From contig MFGV01000061.1 of the NCBI GenBank assembly GCA_001778375.1, forward strand, positions 1-64,000: 64,000 bases of DNA, written 5' to 3'. The notes below the pieces were generated by a model. The model did not search any database. It was not told the DNA's origin and saw only the letters and a program-made list of their open reading frames with translations. The position numbers and the translations under genes are program-made. This stretch comes from Candidatus Firestonebacteria bacterium RIFOXYD2_FULL_39_29. Lineage in GTDB: Bacteria; Oederibacteriota; D2-FULL-39-29. Positions 53,306 through 62,349 of this stretch are shown piece after piece; position 1 is the stretch's first letter; each line of letters starts with the position of its first letter.

Positions 53306-54331
53306 TTACTCCTTTACCAGATTGTTCATGGTTTCATAAAGGCTTATACTTGCCATACAAACCCTGGTACACCTGCCGCAGCCGGTGCAAAAGAATCTGT
53401 TATATTTTTCAACGGAATAACTGAATTTCCGGAGCAACCTGTGCTGCTGGCGGGTTTTCCTGTCTTTTCTGAAATTTTCTCCGCCTGCAACTTCGGCAAA
53501 TTCTTTTAACTGGCAGGAATCCCAAACCCTCGACCTTGTGCCTTTATCCAGGTTCAAATCAACATCATCCCTGACATCAAAACAGTAACATGTAGGGCAG
53601 ACGTTAGTACAGTTACCGCAGGAAACACAGCGGGCTTTAACACTCTCCCATTCCTTATGCTTTAAATTGCCGTCAAGCGTCTTTTTTAAATCTTCTGTTT
53701 TTACTTTAAGTTTTTTGGGCCACTTTTCTTTTTCCTGCCTCATTTGCATCAAACTTTCTTCAGATTTGACATCACTTTCTTTAAATAGAAATTTATATTC
53801 ATTTATAAGATTTTCGCCTTCGGTGGAATTTATCTGAACTATATATTTGCTTCCGGCCTCAGTAAGCATAAGATCAAAGCCGCCTTTTGGATTATGAGTA
53901 TCCATCGTTATACAGGTCGCGTGCTCATCGCAGGGTTTTGAACATTCAATACCGACAATTAATACATTCTTTTTTCTTTTATGAAAATTGGAATCCCTGG
54001 GCTCGATGGAAGATGCATGATCAAGGCATGTAACACCCGTAATATCACACGTGTGCGCTCCGAAGATAATAAGATTTTCTTTTATTACTTCCACCTGAGC
54101 TGCTTTTGCTTCCTTGAATTTAAAAGTCAAGAGCTGCTCTTCCTGGGGCAGATAGTATTTTTTAAGAGAAAGGATAGGCGGTTTATGCTCAAGCCTTAGC
54201 TCCTCTGCCTCCTCTATATCTCCGTACACAAAAAGATTTTCTTTTTCCTTAGGCCCCACTACCCGGTATTTCTTCTTTAGAGCATTTACGAGTTCGCTTA
54301 CTTTTGTTTTTTCCAGCAAATTGTATTTCAT
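53306..54331 (-). CDS. hyhB: Hydrogenase beta subunit (2x[4Fe-4S])
   Basis: 341 residues. Two [4Fe-4S] motifs, CVSCGNCTNVCPTCYC (about 231) and CTGCGRCTRVC (about 315), identify it as the beta subunit of sulfhydrogenase-type enzymes (related to anaerobic sulfite reductase subunit A). First gene of the operon; a promoter lies at 54406-54434. Confidence 0.93.
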   Translation of the reverse strand: MKYNLLEKTKVSELVNALKKKYRVVGPKEKENLFVYGDIEEAEELRLEHKPPILSLKKYYLPQEEQLLTFKFKEAKAAQVEVIKENLIIFGAHTCDITGVTCLDHASSIEPRDSNFHKRKKNVLIVGIECSKPCDEHATCITMDTHNPKGGFDLMLTEAGSKYIVQINSTEGENLINEYKFLFKESDVKSEESLMQMRQEKEKWPKKLKVKTEDLKKTLDGNLKHKEWESVKARCVSCGNCTNVCPTCYCFDVRDDVDLNLDKGTRSRVWDSCQLKEFAEVAGGENFRKDRKTRQQHRLLRKFSYSVEKYNRFFCTGCGRCTRVCMASISLYETMNNLVKE

Positions 54332-54378
54332 ACACGCCCCTTTTAAATATTTCGAATCTCAACTATTAATATTCACTA

Positions 54379-54405
54379 TTTCACATTAACTAAATCAATG
54401 TGTAA
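54379..54405. promoter_or_regulatory. Inverted repeat in the [NiFe] operon leader
   Basis: TTTCACATT (54379-54387) and AATGTGTAA (54397-54405) face each other across 9 bases, directly downstream of the -10 box. The TGTGA core recalls Rex half-sites, but arm orientation and spacing differ. It is a candidate operator for redox or CRP/FNR-type control. Confidence 0.4.
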
Positions 54406-54434
54406 ATTATACTACATTGCAAAGATAAAGTAAA
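54406..54434 (-). promoter_or_regulatory. Promoter of the [NiFe]-hydrogenase operon
   Basis: Minus-strand TTTACT (54429-54434), 17-base spacer, TATAAT (54406-54411), about 75 bases before hyhB. Bases 54435-54660 show no gene. Confidence 0.6.
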
Positions 54435-54669
54435 CACTCGTAAAACAAGCAAATCATTATTATATAATGCTTTTTCTGCTTTTGTTGTGACTATTAGTAC
54501 AATATATTAATAGATATTTATTGTTCTTTTTCAACCATTAATTACGTTTGAATATAGCTAGGCAGGAAAACTTATAGAAATTTATATTGTACCTTATATA
54601 TGCAATATCTTAGATTATTCGGCTAGATTTCTATTTTTTCAAAAAGGAAGTATGAATATTATTTTTATG

Positions 54670-54699
54670 AAAAAAAGCGCCGGATAATATTTCCGGCGC
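54670..54699 (-). terminator. Terminator of the initiator tRNA gene
   Basis: GCGCCGGA (54677-54684) pairs with TCCGGCGC (54692-54699), an 8-bp GC-rich stem, followed on the minus strand by seven T. Confidence 0.88.
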
Positions 54700-54711
54700 C
54701 TGTTTGTTTTC

Positions 54712-54787
54712 TGGTTGCGGGGGGCCGAGTCGAACGGCCGACCTTCGGGTTATGAGCCCGACGAGCTTCCAACTGCTCCACCCCGCG
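54712..54787 (-). tRNA. Initiator tRNA-Met (anticodon CAT)
   Basis: 76 bases including an encoded CCA. The first base C faces A at position 72 (no Watson-Crick pair), and the anticodon stem has three G-C pairs (GGGCTCATAACCC); both mark initiator tRNA. The T arm has GTTCGACTC. Confidence 0.95.
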
Positions 54788-54816
54788 ATATTATATACAA
54801 TTTTCAGTGTTTATTT

Positions 54817-54845
54817 ATTATACATTGTTATTTAATGCTTTTCAA
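54817..54845 (-). promoter_or_regulatory. Promoter of the initiator tRNA
   Basis: Minus-strand TTGAAA (54840-54845), 17-base spacer, TATAAT (54817-54822), about 30 bases before the tRNA. Confidence 0.65.
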
Positions 54846-54932
54846 TACAAATCTAGGCAAAAAACAATTATCAAAACCGCCACACTTTTTATACGACGGC
54901 TTTGATAACTTTTACTTACCTTACCGGTAAAA

Positions 54933-55736
54933 TTACTTGTGCTTTTGTATCATCCGTCTTAAATATTTTACGGAATTTTTAGCGGCGGCGAATTCATTTT
55001 CCTCACCTTCATACTCTATACTCAGAAAACCGTTATATTTATCTTTTTTGAGCAGAGAAAATATTTTTTCATAATCCAGCTGCTTTTCCGTTCCGCTTTT
55101 TACTTTAAATGTCTTGGCATGCACAACTGCGGCTTCTTTTACGGTTTTCCCTATTGATTTATACAGGTCAACAAAATTGCCCGTATCCAGGCAAAGTTTA
55201 AAATAAGGAGATTTCACAGCCTTTTTTAATCTGAAATAATCCGCGCTCGTGCTCATAAAACCGCCGTGATTATGATTTTCTACGGCAAGCACAATACCTT
55301 TTTTCTCCGCATACTTCACACATTCTTTTACGGCATATATTAAGGATTTCCAGCCGGCTTCCCTTTTGTCTTCAGGCACGGGACACCCCGCAAAGAACCT
55401 GAGAACCGGAGCCCCCAGATAACAAGCAATATCAACCCATTTTTTTACATACTCAATTTCAGGTTTTAATTTTTTCCTGTCAATAAACCCGAAATTATTT
55501 CCGCAGGATACAAGATAGATCGAAAGATACTGATCTGAACAGGTTTTCTTTATTATTTTTAATTCGGCTTCTTTCGGGATCCTCCTGTTCTTAAAGGACT
55601 TCTGAAAACCAAAATCAAGGAGTTCAACCCCGTCAACTTTCAAATCCTCTCCGCACATTTTGAGCCAGCCAAGATGGGAGATCTTTCCTTTCAATAAAGA
55701 CTTATGATGCGACCAGATGCTTATTCCTACCTTCAT
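54933..55736 (-). CDS. Sugar phosphate isomerase/epimerase (xylose isomerase-like barrel)
   Basis: 267 residues, AP-endonuclease-2-type TIM barrel. Metal-site residues appear in VLAVENHNHGG (E and H, about 148-158), CLDTGNF (D, about 177) and FLSIEYEGEENEF (E, about 237). Family members isomerise or dehydrate sugars or inosose; this one's substrate is unknown. Next to a secreted beta-helix protein and a Gfo/Idh-like fusion, so a carbohydrate context is likely. Confidence 0.85.
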   Translation of the reverse strand: MKVGISIWSHHKSLLKGKISHLGWLKMCGEDLKVDGVELLDFGFQKSFKNRRIPKEAELKIIKKTCSDQYLSIYLVSCGNNFGFIDRKKLKPEIEYVKKWVDIACYLGAPVLRFFAGCPVPEDKREAGWKSLIYAVKECVKYAEKKGIVLAVENHNHGGFMSTSADYFRLKKAVKSPYFKLCLDTGNFVDLYKSIGKTVKEAAVVHAKTFKVKSGTEKQLDYEKIFSLLKKDKYNGFLSIEYEGEENEFAAAKNSVKYLRRMIQKHK

Positions 55737-55813
55737 ATTTTTCCTCCATTAAAAGAATTTTATTTTTCCCGTATTCCGGCCGGACGTACCATAATCAAAT
55801 ATCTGTCCGGCAG

Positions 55814-58003
55814 TTATTGTTTTATTTTTAATTCAATATCCTTATCCAGGACAACACTCTTTATATTTTTGCCGACTCTAACATTATAGGAAGAACATTT
55901 GGTTTTCTGCTCCTCAGCTTTATTCTTATCCCCGGTGAGGAGTATCTTGTATTCGGGAAGACGGGCTTTTAATACGCCTGCAGCATCTGTTTTATCTTTT
56001 ACTGCATCAGCGCCGTCCTTATCCGTAATTACAACTTCTGCATTTTCAACAGGTTTACCGTCCTTGTCAGATATTTTTACCGTCAAAGTCCACCCTACAC
56101 TCCAGTTACTGCCTGTCCCGTCATGTTTATATATATCAGAATCTGCCCAGCCTTCATATTTGTTGGAATAAAACTCGATATCATTGGCAGGCGGTCCCCA
56201 GTAATTTCCCATCAAAAATACTTTATACTTTGGCAGAGTGTTTTTTGACTTTATGAATGTATTGTTATAAAACTTGGTATTCTTCGCATCTCCATAACGG
56301 TTGCTTATCCAGGCAACTGTTGTATTGCTCGTAACTTTATTATTGTAAATTTCTCCGCCATTGGTTGAACCTCCGATAAAAAATGCAAACGCCGCATCCG
56401 GAGCTTCAGGGTCCTTGTTTTCCACAACTATTTCATTATCATAAATATAATTTGTACCGCCGCCGACACTTATGAAAAACGCATAAGCCTGAGCCCTGTA
56501 TCTCGGATAATCAGGATAATTTTTCGCATAAATATGAAATTTATTTTTGTATATCTTATTATTAATACAGCCGTTTTTCGCTCCGGCAGCAGCTTCATAA
56601 TCACTTAAGCGTATCGCATTTGTGCTGTAATATGTGTTAATATACTCCGTATTCGGCGGAGCAGTTGAGACTTTAAAGGAATTGTTATAAACCTCTATAT
56701 TTTGAGATGCTCCAAGGTAAATTCCGGAACCTATTTGCGCATCAAAAGTATTATTATAAATCTTATGATTTTTCCCTCCGGGATTTACGCTGTAATGATT
56801 TGTAACCGTCTGGCGGTTAACAAAAAGATTATCACGGACAATCGAGCCGTCTCCGTTAAAAGATAAATTACCCTGACCGCCGATAAACTCGTTATCGGAA
56901 GCTTCTATAAGATTTTCCACGCATGCAGACATTTCCGACGTATTATGCCGGTTGATAATATATGGAGTATCAACTTCAAACCGGCAATTTTTTACAGATG
57001 CTTTTGAAGCAAAAAGAGCATTTGTATTTATGCCGCCGGTTACAACTTTTACGTTTTCAAGTTTTATCGTTACCTCTTTGGCGTTAGAATGTATCGCCCA
57101 CCACCGTATTCCGTCAAAAGCACTTTTAACCACTCCATTCTTAATTGTTATTTCACCGGAACCCTTTACTACCGGTACAGTTTCAACCGTGATCATAGTA
57201 TTTTTTTTACAGTAATCAAAAAAATCACAAGCATAATAACTTAGCATATCACTATACGTCGCCCAGGGGCTAATACCCGAAACAACGGCAATACCCGCAT
57301 CAAAACAAGGACGGATATCAACCTCATCGATCACGCAGTCCGTAACTGCTTTTATTCGTATTCTATACTTACCGGCAGGAAGATAACATAAATGTGCAAA
57401 TACAATTCCTCCGCCTTTTTTCGGGCCTATATTTTCTATAGGGCAGCCGATATGTTCTTTCCTTCCACCTTTAAATTCACAGTTTAATGATTTACCCTTT
57501 TCATCTTCAACATAAATAGAATATTTCATTTCATTATCTGCAGCCGCACACATGGCGTAATAGGATCTTTCGGCTACCGGTAAAACAATATATTTAGAAA
57601 CAATTTCCTCGCCGGCTTTGATCTCGCAAACCTTCTGACCGCACATAGGCCACATTTTGGAAGATATTGCTTTTGCATTCGGCGCTTTTGATGTGTCCCA
57701 ATCTTTCATTCCCTCTTCAAAACTATAATTCGGAACATGTATGTATTTCCCGTCAGCAAAACTTATAGTATGCCCGTTTAAATCAAGCGTTACATCTTTT
57801 CCGAGAAAAACTGTAGTTGTGGGGCTTGCTATGTCATTCATTAAAACATAAGTCGTCCCGGCTTTACCGTAGCTTCCGGCGCATGTTACAGCAACCGCTC
57901 CGGCAGGCAAATCTTTACTTGGTTTAGTATCTTTGTATTTTGCATAAGAAACTTGCGAAAAAAGAAAAAATACTGCCGCCAATACTCCAAAAAGCTTTCT
58001 CAT
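55814..58003 (-). CDS. Secreted parallel beta-helix (pectate lyase-fold) protein
   Basis: About 729 residues from the ATG at 58003 (AGGAGG upstream; the frame from 58072 adds an unlikely leader). Residues 1-21 are a signal peptide (LFGVLAAVFFLFSQVSYA). Parts: a TLDLNGHTISF-type opening of right-handed helices; a domain at about 90-230 that looks like a carbohydrate-binding sandwich; many N.I..N.F turns (about 270-600) of a beta-helix; and a C-terminal Ig/carboxypeptidase-regulatory-like domain (DKDGKPVENAEVVITDKDG). It probably binds or cleaves polysaccharide outside the cell. No catalytic residues can be named. Confidence 0.82.
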   Translation of the reverse strand: MRKLFGVLAAVFFLFSQVSYAKYKDTKPSKDLPAGAVAVTCAGSYGKAGTTYVLMNDIASPTTTVFLGKDVTLDLNGHTISFADGKYIHVPNYSFEEGMKDWDTSKAPNAKAISSKMWPMCGQKVCEIKAGEEIVSKYIVLPVAERSYYAMCAAADNEMKYSIYVEDEKGKSLNCEFKGGRKEHIGCPIENIGPKKGGGIVFAHLCYLPAGKYRIRIKAVTDCVIDEVDIRPCFDAGIAVVSGISPWATYSDMLSYYACDFFDYCKKNTMITVETVPVVKGSGEITIKNGVVKSAFDGIRWWAIHSNAKEVTIKLENVKVVTGGINTNALFASKASVKNCRFEVDTPYIINRHNTSEMSACVENLIEASDNEFIGGQGNLSFNGDGSIVRDNLFVNRQTVTNHYSVNPGGKNHKIYNNTFDAQIGSGIYLGASQNIEVYNNSFKVSTAPPNTEYINTYYSTNAIRLSDYEAAAGAKNGCINNKIYKNKFHIYAKNYPDYPRYRAQAYAFFISVGGGTNYIYDNEIVVENKDPEAPDAAFAFFIGGSTNGGEIYNNKVTSNTTVAWISNRYGDAKNTKFYNNTFIKSKNTLPKYKVFLMGNYWGPPANDIEFYSNKYEGWADSDIYKHDGTGSNWSVGWTLTVKISDKDGKPVENAEVVITDKDGADAVKDKTDAAGVLKARLPEYKILLTGDKNKAEEQKTKCSSYNVRVGKNIKSVVLDKDIELKIKQ

Positions 58004-58022
58004 AACAATTCCTCCTTTTAGC

Positions 58023-59630
58023 TTACTTGAGTTTTTCAAGCACTTTTGACCAGCGCCATTTGTGAAGATCATTTACCGGCACAGGTTCAAAACCTAAATC
58101 CAGATAACTTTTTATTGCCCCCAATCTAAAATCATCAGTTCTTAAATATACTTCTTCAGAACTTCTTTTTCTAAAATAATCAAGCACAGCCAAAGATAAA
58201 GAATACCCAAGACCTTTGCCCCGGTGTTTAGGATAAACAGCTACCATGTGAAGCGTACATTTTTTCCCTGTTATATACTTATCTGACCAGGCACAGGCGG
58301 TTCCGGCTATTTCTTTGCCTTTAACGGCAAAAAACAACCCTTTTGGATCAAATTTATCAGATTTAAATAATGACTTTTGGGCACTGTTAAGATCATAATT
58401 CGAACCCACGCATTCATTAACCAGCTTGATCCAGCCCTCTTCATCTCCTTGTTTAAAAGCTCTTATATTGTAGCCCTTATGACACCTTGATTCAAGGTGT
58501 GTATTCAAATATTTCTTTTTCATTACCAATTGATTTTCGGTATCAGGATCCGGCGACCAAAAATCATACTCATGCTGTTTTCTTATACTTTCTTCCCTGA
58601 AGTCAGGAATCGCCATTTCCCGCTTTTTCAAGGAGGACCTGTGTGCTAATATCCCGGGAAGAGTCATATCCGCCGCCTTATAAATATCTATCGGCATTTT
58701 TCTGTTATTTTTATATGCATTTAAGAAATTATAAATGGTCAGGTAGTCCGCGCCAAGATGAGCATCTTTTACTTTGTTACCCCGGTGCTTTGCCGTGTAG
58801 TGCCTGTATTTCCTGGCTTTTTCTTCATATAAATATAGTTCCTGCTCAGGCTCCCATCTGCTGCTTTCCATCATACCTTTAGTCCCGTACATACAAAACC
58901 AGCGGGAAACCGGTTCTCTGGGCAAGGTATACCCGCACAATATTTTGATTGTAGAATTCTTATCGGTCTTTACCAGGGCTAACTCCATATCTATTTTTCT
59001 TAGATCAGGAAGTACCTTTCCGTCTGCTATCATACCGGTTACAGATACAGGTCTTTCTCCTGTAATCTTTAAAATCGGACCAATGCTGTGAGTGCAGTAA
59101 TATATGGGAGGAAACCAGGTCCGCCAGTATTTGCTGCCGTCCGGCCGGAGCAGCAGATATCTTATATCGTGAACATACTCGCACTCTCCGTGCACAAACT
59201 TTCCTATATTACTTTTATTGTAAAGTCTTTCCATCTCCAGCACATGAGGAAAATAGTTGACGTTTTCAGCCATCATATATTTTCTTTTGGTTTTTTCAAC
59301 CGTCCTTGAAAGTTCAACACCCTCACCAAGAGTATGGAACGCCGTAACTTCTGAAAATATATCTTTACCTTTCTTCATTGCCTGTATGGCCTGGTATCCG
59401 TGAACATGGCAGTCGCTTGCAAGAACCAACACATCAAAATCCGCATTCAAAAACTCTTCAAAGTCAGCGTAAACTTCCGCAGTTTGAGAGACTTCTTTAA
59501 ATCTTTCTTTTCTTTGCGGATCAATATCACAGCCTGCCGAGATCTCTACTCCCGGAAATTGTTTAAAAATATTTGCAAGATATGCGCCTCTCCGAAAACC
59601 CAGTATTCCTAGTCTTATTTTTTTTCTCAT
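58023..59630 (-). CDS. Gfo/Idh/MocA oxidoreductase fused to a GNAT acetyltransferase
   Basis: 535 residues. Residues 1 to about 375 are Gfo/Idh/MocA-like: IRLGILGFRRGAYLANIF, DVLVLASDCHVHGYQAIQAMKKGKDIFSEVTA, YYCTHSIGPILKITGERPVSV. The usual EKP motif with the catalytic lysine reads SEVTA, so dehydrogenase activity is doubtful. Residues about 400-535 are GNAT: FFAVKGKEIAGTACAW, LHMVAVYPKHRGKGLGYSLS (acetyl-CoA loop) and FRLGAIKSYLDLGFEPVP. Such a fusion could tie sugar binding to acetylation. It ends 20 bases before the beta-helix gene start. Confidence 0.87.
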   Translation of the reverse strand: MRKKIRLGILGFRRGAYLANIFKQFPGVEISAGCDIDPQRKERFKEVSQTAEVYADFEEFLNADFDVLVLASDCHVHGYQAIQAMKKGKDIFSEVTAFHTLGEGVELSRTVEKTKRKYMMAENVNYFPHVLEMERLYNKSNIGKFVHGECEYVHDIRYLLLRPDGSKYWRTWFPPIYYCTHSIGPILKITGERPVSVTGMIADGKVLPDLRKIDMELALVKTDKNSTIKILCGYTLPREPVSRWFCMYGTKGMMESSRWEPEQELYLYEEKARKYRHYTAKHRGNKVKDAHLGADYLTIYNFLNAYKNNRKMPIDIYKAADMTLPGILAHRSSLKKREMAIPDFREESIRKQHEYDFWSPDPDTENQLVMKKKYLNTHLESRCHKGYNIRAFKQGDEEGWIKLVNECVGSNYDLNSAQKSLFKSDKFDPKGLFFAVKGKEIAGTACAWSDKYITGKKCTLHMVAVYPKHRGKGLGYSLSLAVLDYFRKRSSEEVYLRTDDFRLGAIKSYLDLGFEPVPVNDLHKWRWSKVLEKLK

Positions 59631-59700
59631 TTTTCAATCTTCCTTTGTCTTTAGTTTTATCCCGTTTTCCCGGTGCCTCAAATATTGAACCGGAAAGCCC

Positions 59701-59835
59701 TAACATGTTGCTGAAAAATTCTTTTTAAGATTTTTTTCAGCTGCAATTTTTATCATTTTACCCGCCATTTGAGGGCAAATGGCGAGGTATCAGGCTGCTT
59801 AAAGTCCATTATTTTAGTTTTTCAGCAACCTGCTA
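59701..59835. mobile_element. MITE-like repeat, copy 2
   Basis: About 135 bp, inverted relative to 3492-3625 and roughly 95% alike by eye. Same TA flanks and same terminal repeats (read inward: ACATGTTGCTGAAAAATTC and GCAGGTTGCTGAAAAACT), same central palindrome. Its right-hand TA forms part of the TAG stop codon of maf. Confidence 0.75.
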
Positions 59836-60423
59836 AAACTTATATCTTACAATTGGTTTTGATTTTACCCCGAACCTCGCAAGCATTCCAGACAGTAATT
59901 CCGTCGGCAGACCTACAATATTTGTCCTTGAGCCTTTTAATACCTTAAGATACTTGTCATCTTCCTGAATACCATACCCCCCTGCTTTATCAAGATTTTT
60001 TGCAGCAAGATATTCTATCTCATTTTTAGCAAGATTTTTCATTCTTATTCTGGATACACAGGTTTTTATTTCTTTTTTTCCGGAATATTTATCTATAATG
60101 GCTACAGCTGTCCAGACATTCTGTGTTGTTCCGCTCAAAGTTTTAAGCATTACCCTTGCTTTTTTAATAGTCTCCGGTTTCCCGTAGATAACCCCTTTTA
60201 CGACAACAATAGTGTCTGCAGCAATAATCAAGCCTTTTTCTATTTTTCCGGAAACAACTGCTGCTTTTTGAAACGCAATCTTTTTAAGAGCCTTTGCCTG
60301 GAACCTTCGGCCCAAATTCTCTTTTATTTTGGCAGGAACAACTTTAAATTTCAGCCCCATCCTCTTTAAGAGTTCCTTCCTTCTCGGGGATTCCGAAGCC
60401 AGTACAATATTTTTTTTATTCAT
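59833..60423 (-). CDS. maf: Maf-family nucleotide pyrophosphatase
   Basis: 196 residues, full family length. Signature SESPRRKELLKRMG (about 11-24), AADTIVV (catalytic D about 69) and GKPETIKKA. Maf proteins hydrolyse non-canonical or excess NTPs and affect septation. The stop codon TAG lies at the boundary of the MITE-like element, so the final codon(s) may have been reset by its insertion. Confidence 0.92.
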   Translation of the reverse strand: MNKKNIVLASESPRRKELLKRMGLKFKVVPAKIKENLGRRFQAKALKKIAFQKAAVVSGKIEKGLIIAADTIVVVKGVIYGKPETIKKARVMLKTLSGTTQNVWTAVAIIDKYSGKKEIKTCVSRIRMKNLAKNEIEYLAAKNLDKAGGYGIQEDDKYLKVLKGSRTNIVGLPTELLSGMLARFGVKSKPIVRYKF

Positions 60424-60459
60424 GCCCCTGATTCTACCATATTATTTATCAAAAAGTAA

Positions 60460-60488
60460 TTGAGAATAACTCTGCTTTGTGCTAAAAT
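60460..60488 (+). promoter_or_regulatory. Promoter of the polysaccharide cluster
   Basis: TTGAGA (60460-60465), 17-base spacer, TAAAAT (60483-60488). The ATG at 60499 follows so closely that the mRNA would have almost no leader. A TTG start at 60460 would lie on the -35 box and is therefore unlikely. Confidence 0.5.
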
Positions 60489-60498
60489 TATGTTAATT

Positions 60499-62349
60499 AT
60501 GCGGAGAAATTCAATAATTTACATATTATTTGACATTATCTTTATAAATATCTCGCTTTTACTTGCATTTATAATACGCTTTGAAGGCATAAGAGAGTAC
60601 ACGGAACACCTCGGACAAATATTCATTTTCGCCACATTAGCAAGATTAATCATCCTTTTAACTTTCAAAATTTACAACATAATATGGAAATACTCCGGAA
60701 TCAAAGATATGCTCAGTTTGACCGGAGCTATAACCGTTGGTTCGGCAATTTTTGTTACTGCGGTTTTTTTTAATAGAAACCTGTCTTTTCCAAGAGCAGT
60801 CCTCCTAATTGACTGGTTTCTGTGCATTTCCTTTCTTCTCGGCTATAGAATATTCCCGGCAATAAAACCCCATTTATTTTTTCTCAGACAAATCAAAAAA
60901 GGGAAGAGGACTCTTATCATAGGAGCAGGAGAAGCAGGAACTCTTTTGGCCAGAGACATTTTAAATAATCCAAAGTCAGGTTATGCCCTCATCGGTTTTA
61001 TTGACGATGACAAACATAAAAAAAGGAGCACCATTAACGGTATTGAAGTTATAGGAAATTCAGATGAATTAGAACAGCTTGCAAAAGAATTAAAGATAGA
61101 GCAGATTATCATTACTATTCCCTCAGCTTCACCTTCCCATATTAAAATACTCGTTGAGATTTGCGCCCGGCTTTCCGGCTTCGGGGTGCATTATAAAATA
61201 ATTCCGGGATTTAAAGAGATAATAGACGGAGATGTTTCAATTTCTCACATCAGAGAGGTAGAACTCGAGGACTTGCTTGGAAGAGATACTATTACGCTGG
61301 ACACAAAAGAAATATCTCATTATATAAAGGGAAATGTTGTACTGATTACCGGCGCGGGAGGATCTATCGGTTCGGAGTTAACACGCCAAACTTTAAGGTT
61401 TAACCCTAAAACATTAATCCTGGTGGGACAAGGCGAAAATTCCATATACAGTATGGAGATGGAATTAAATAATTTTCACCCGAATAATAATCCGGTAAAA
61501 ATTATTCCTGTTATCGCAGATGTCAAAGAACCGAATAAAATGGAGTATATTTTTAAAAAATATTCTCCTGATGTGGTCTTTCATGCCGCTGCTTATAAAC
61601 ATGTCCCGCTTATGGAGCATAACCCCGAAGAGGCCATTAAAAACAATATTTCCGGAACAAAAAATATGGCCGAGCTTTCGGTCAAATACGGCGTTGACAG
61701 ATTTGTAATGATTTCCACGGATAAAGCAGTAAATCCTACAAGCATTATGGGCGCTACAAAAAAAATAGCCGAACTTGTAGTGCAGGCGCTTTCTAAAAAA
61801 CAAAAAAAGACAAAATTCATGACAGTCCGTTTTGGTAATGTCCTGGGAAGCCGGGGCAGTGTTGTACCTCTCTTTAAAAAACAAATAGCCGCCGGCGGCC
61901 CCGTGACGGTTACGCATCCCGAGGTTGTACGTTTCTTTATGACAATAGAAGAAGCCGCGCAACTCGTCATCCAGGCCGGAAGCATGGGCGGAAACGGGGA
62001 TGTTTTCGTACTGGATATGGGAAAACCGGTAAAGATCGACGATTTAGCCAGGGATCTTATAAAACTTTCAGGCTATACACCTGATGTAGACATAAAGATT
62101 GAATACGTAGGCCTCCGTCCCGGTGAAAAACTTTACGAGGAAACACTTACCAAGGAAGAAGGCATTTCCTCCTCCTCCCACAAAAAGATATTTATCGCAA
62201 GGCCTGAAGTAATAAATGAAAAGAAATTCTATAATGCAACAGAAAAACTTATTCTACTTGCAGAATCCAAAGACTTTAGCAGAAAACCTGCGGAAAAGCT
62301 TATTAAATCAATTTTACCTTCCTTTAAACCAAAAGGTAACCTTAAATGA
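60499..62349 (+). CDS. Membrane nucleotide-sugar 4,6-dehydratase/epimerase (CapD/WbpM type)
   Basis: About 616 residues from ATG 60499 (MRRNSIIYILFD). Four membrane helices (about 1-125), then a Rossmann domain (TLIIGAGEAGTLLARDI about 142), then the catalytic SDR domain with LITGAGGSIGSELTRQ (about 288), AAAYKHVPLMEHNP and ISTDKAVNPTSIMGATKK. The M-x3-K form is typical of WbpM/FlaA1/PglF. It makes a 4-keto-6-deoxy sugar nucleotide for surface glycan. Overlaps the DegT gene by 4 bases. Confidence 0.92.
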   Translation: MRRNSIIYILFDIIFINISLLLAFIIRFEGIREYTEHLGQIFIFATLARLIILLTFKIYNIIWKYSGIKDMLSLTGAITVGSAIFVTAVFFNRNLSFPRAVLLIDWFLCISFLLGYRIFPAIKPHLFFLRQIKKGKRTLIIGAGEAGTLLARDILNNPKSGYALIGFIDDDKHKKRSTINGIEVIGNSDELEQLAKELKIEQIIITIPSASPSHIKILVEICARLSGFGVHYKIIPGFKEIIDGDVSISHIREVELEDLLGRDTITLDTKEISHYIKGNVVLITGAGGSIGSELTRQTLRFNPKTLILVGQGENSIYSMEMELNNFHPNNNPVKIIPVIADVKEPNKMEYIFKKYSPDVVFHAAAYKHVPLMEHNPEEAIKNNISGTKNMAELSVKYGVDRFVMISTDKAVNPTSIMGATKKIAELVVQALSKKQKKTKFMTVRFGNVLGSRGSVVPLFKKQIAAGGPVTVTHPEVVRFFMTIEEAAQLVIQAGSMGGNGDVFVLDMGKPVKIDDLARDLIKLSGYTPDVDIKIEYVGLRPGEKLYEETLTKEEGISSSSHKKIFIARPEVINEKKFYNATEKLILLAESKDFSRKPAEKLIKSILPSFKPKGNLK

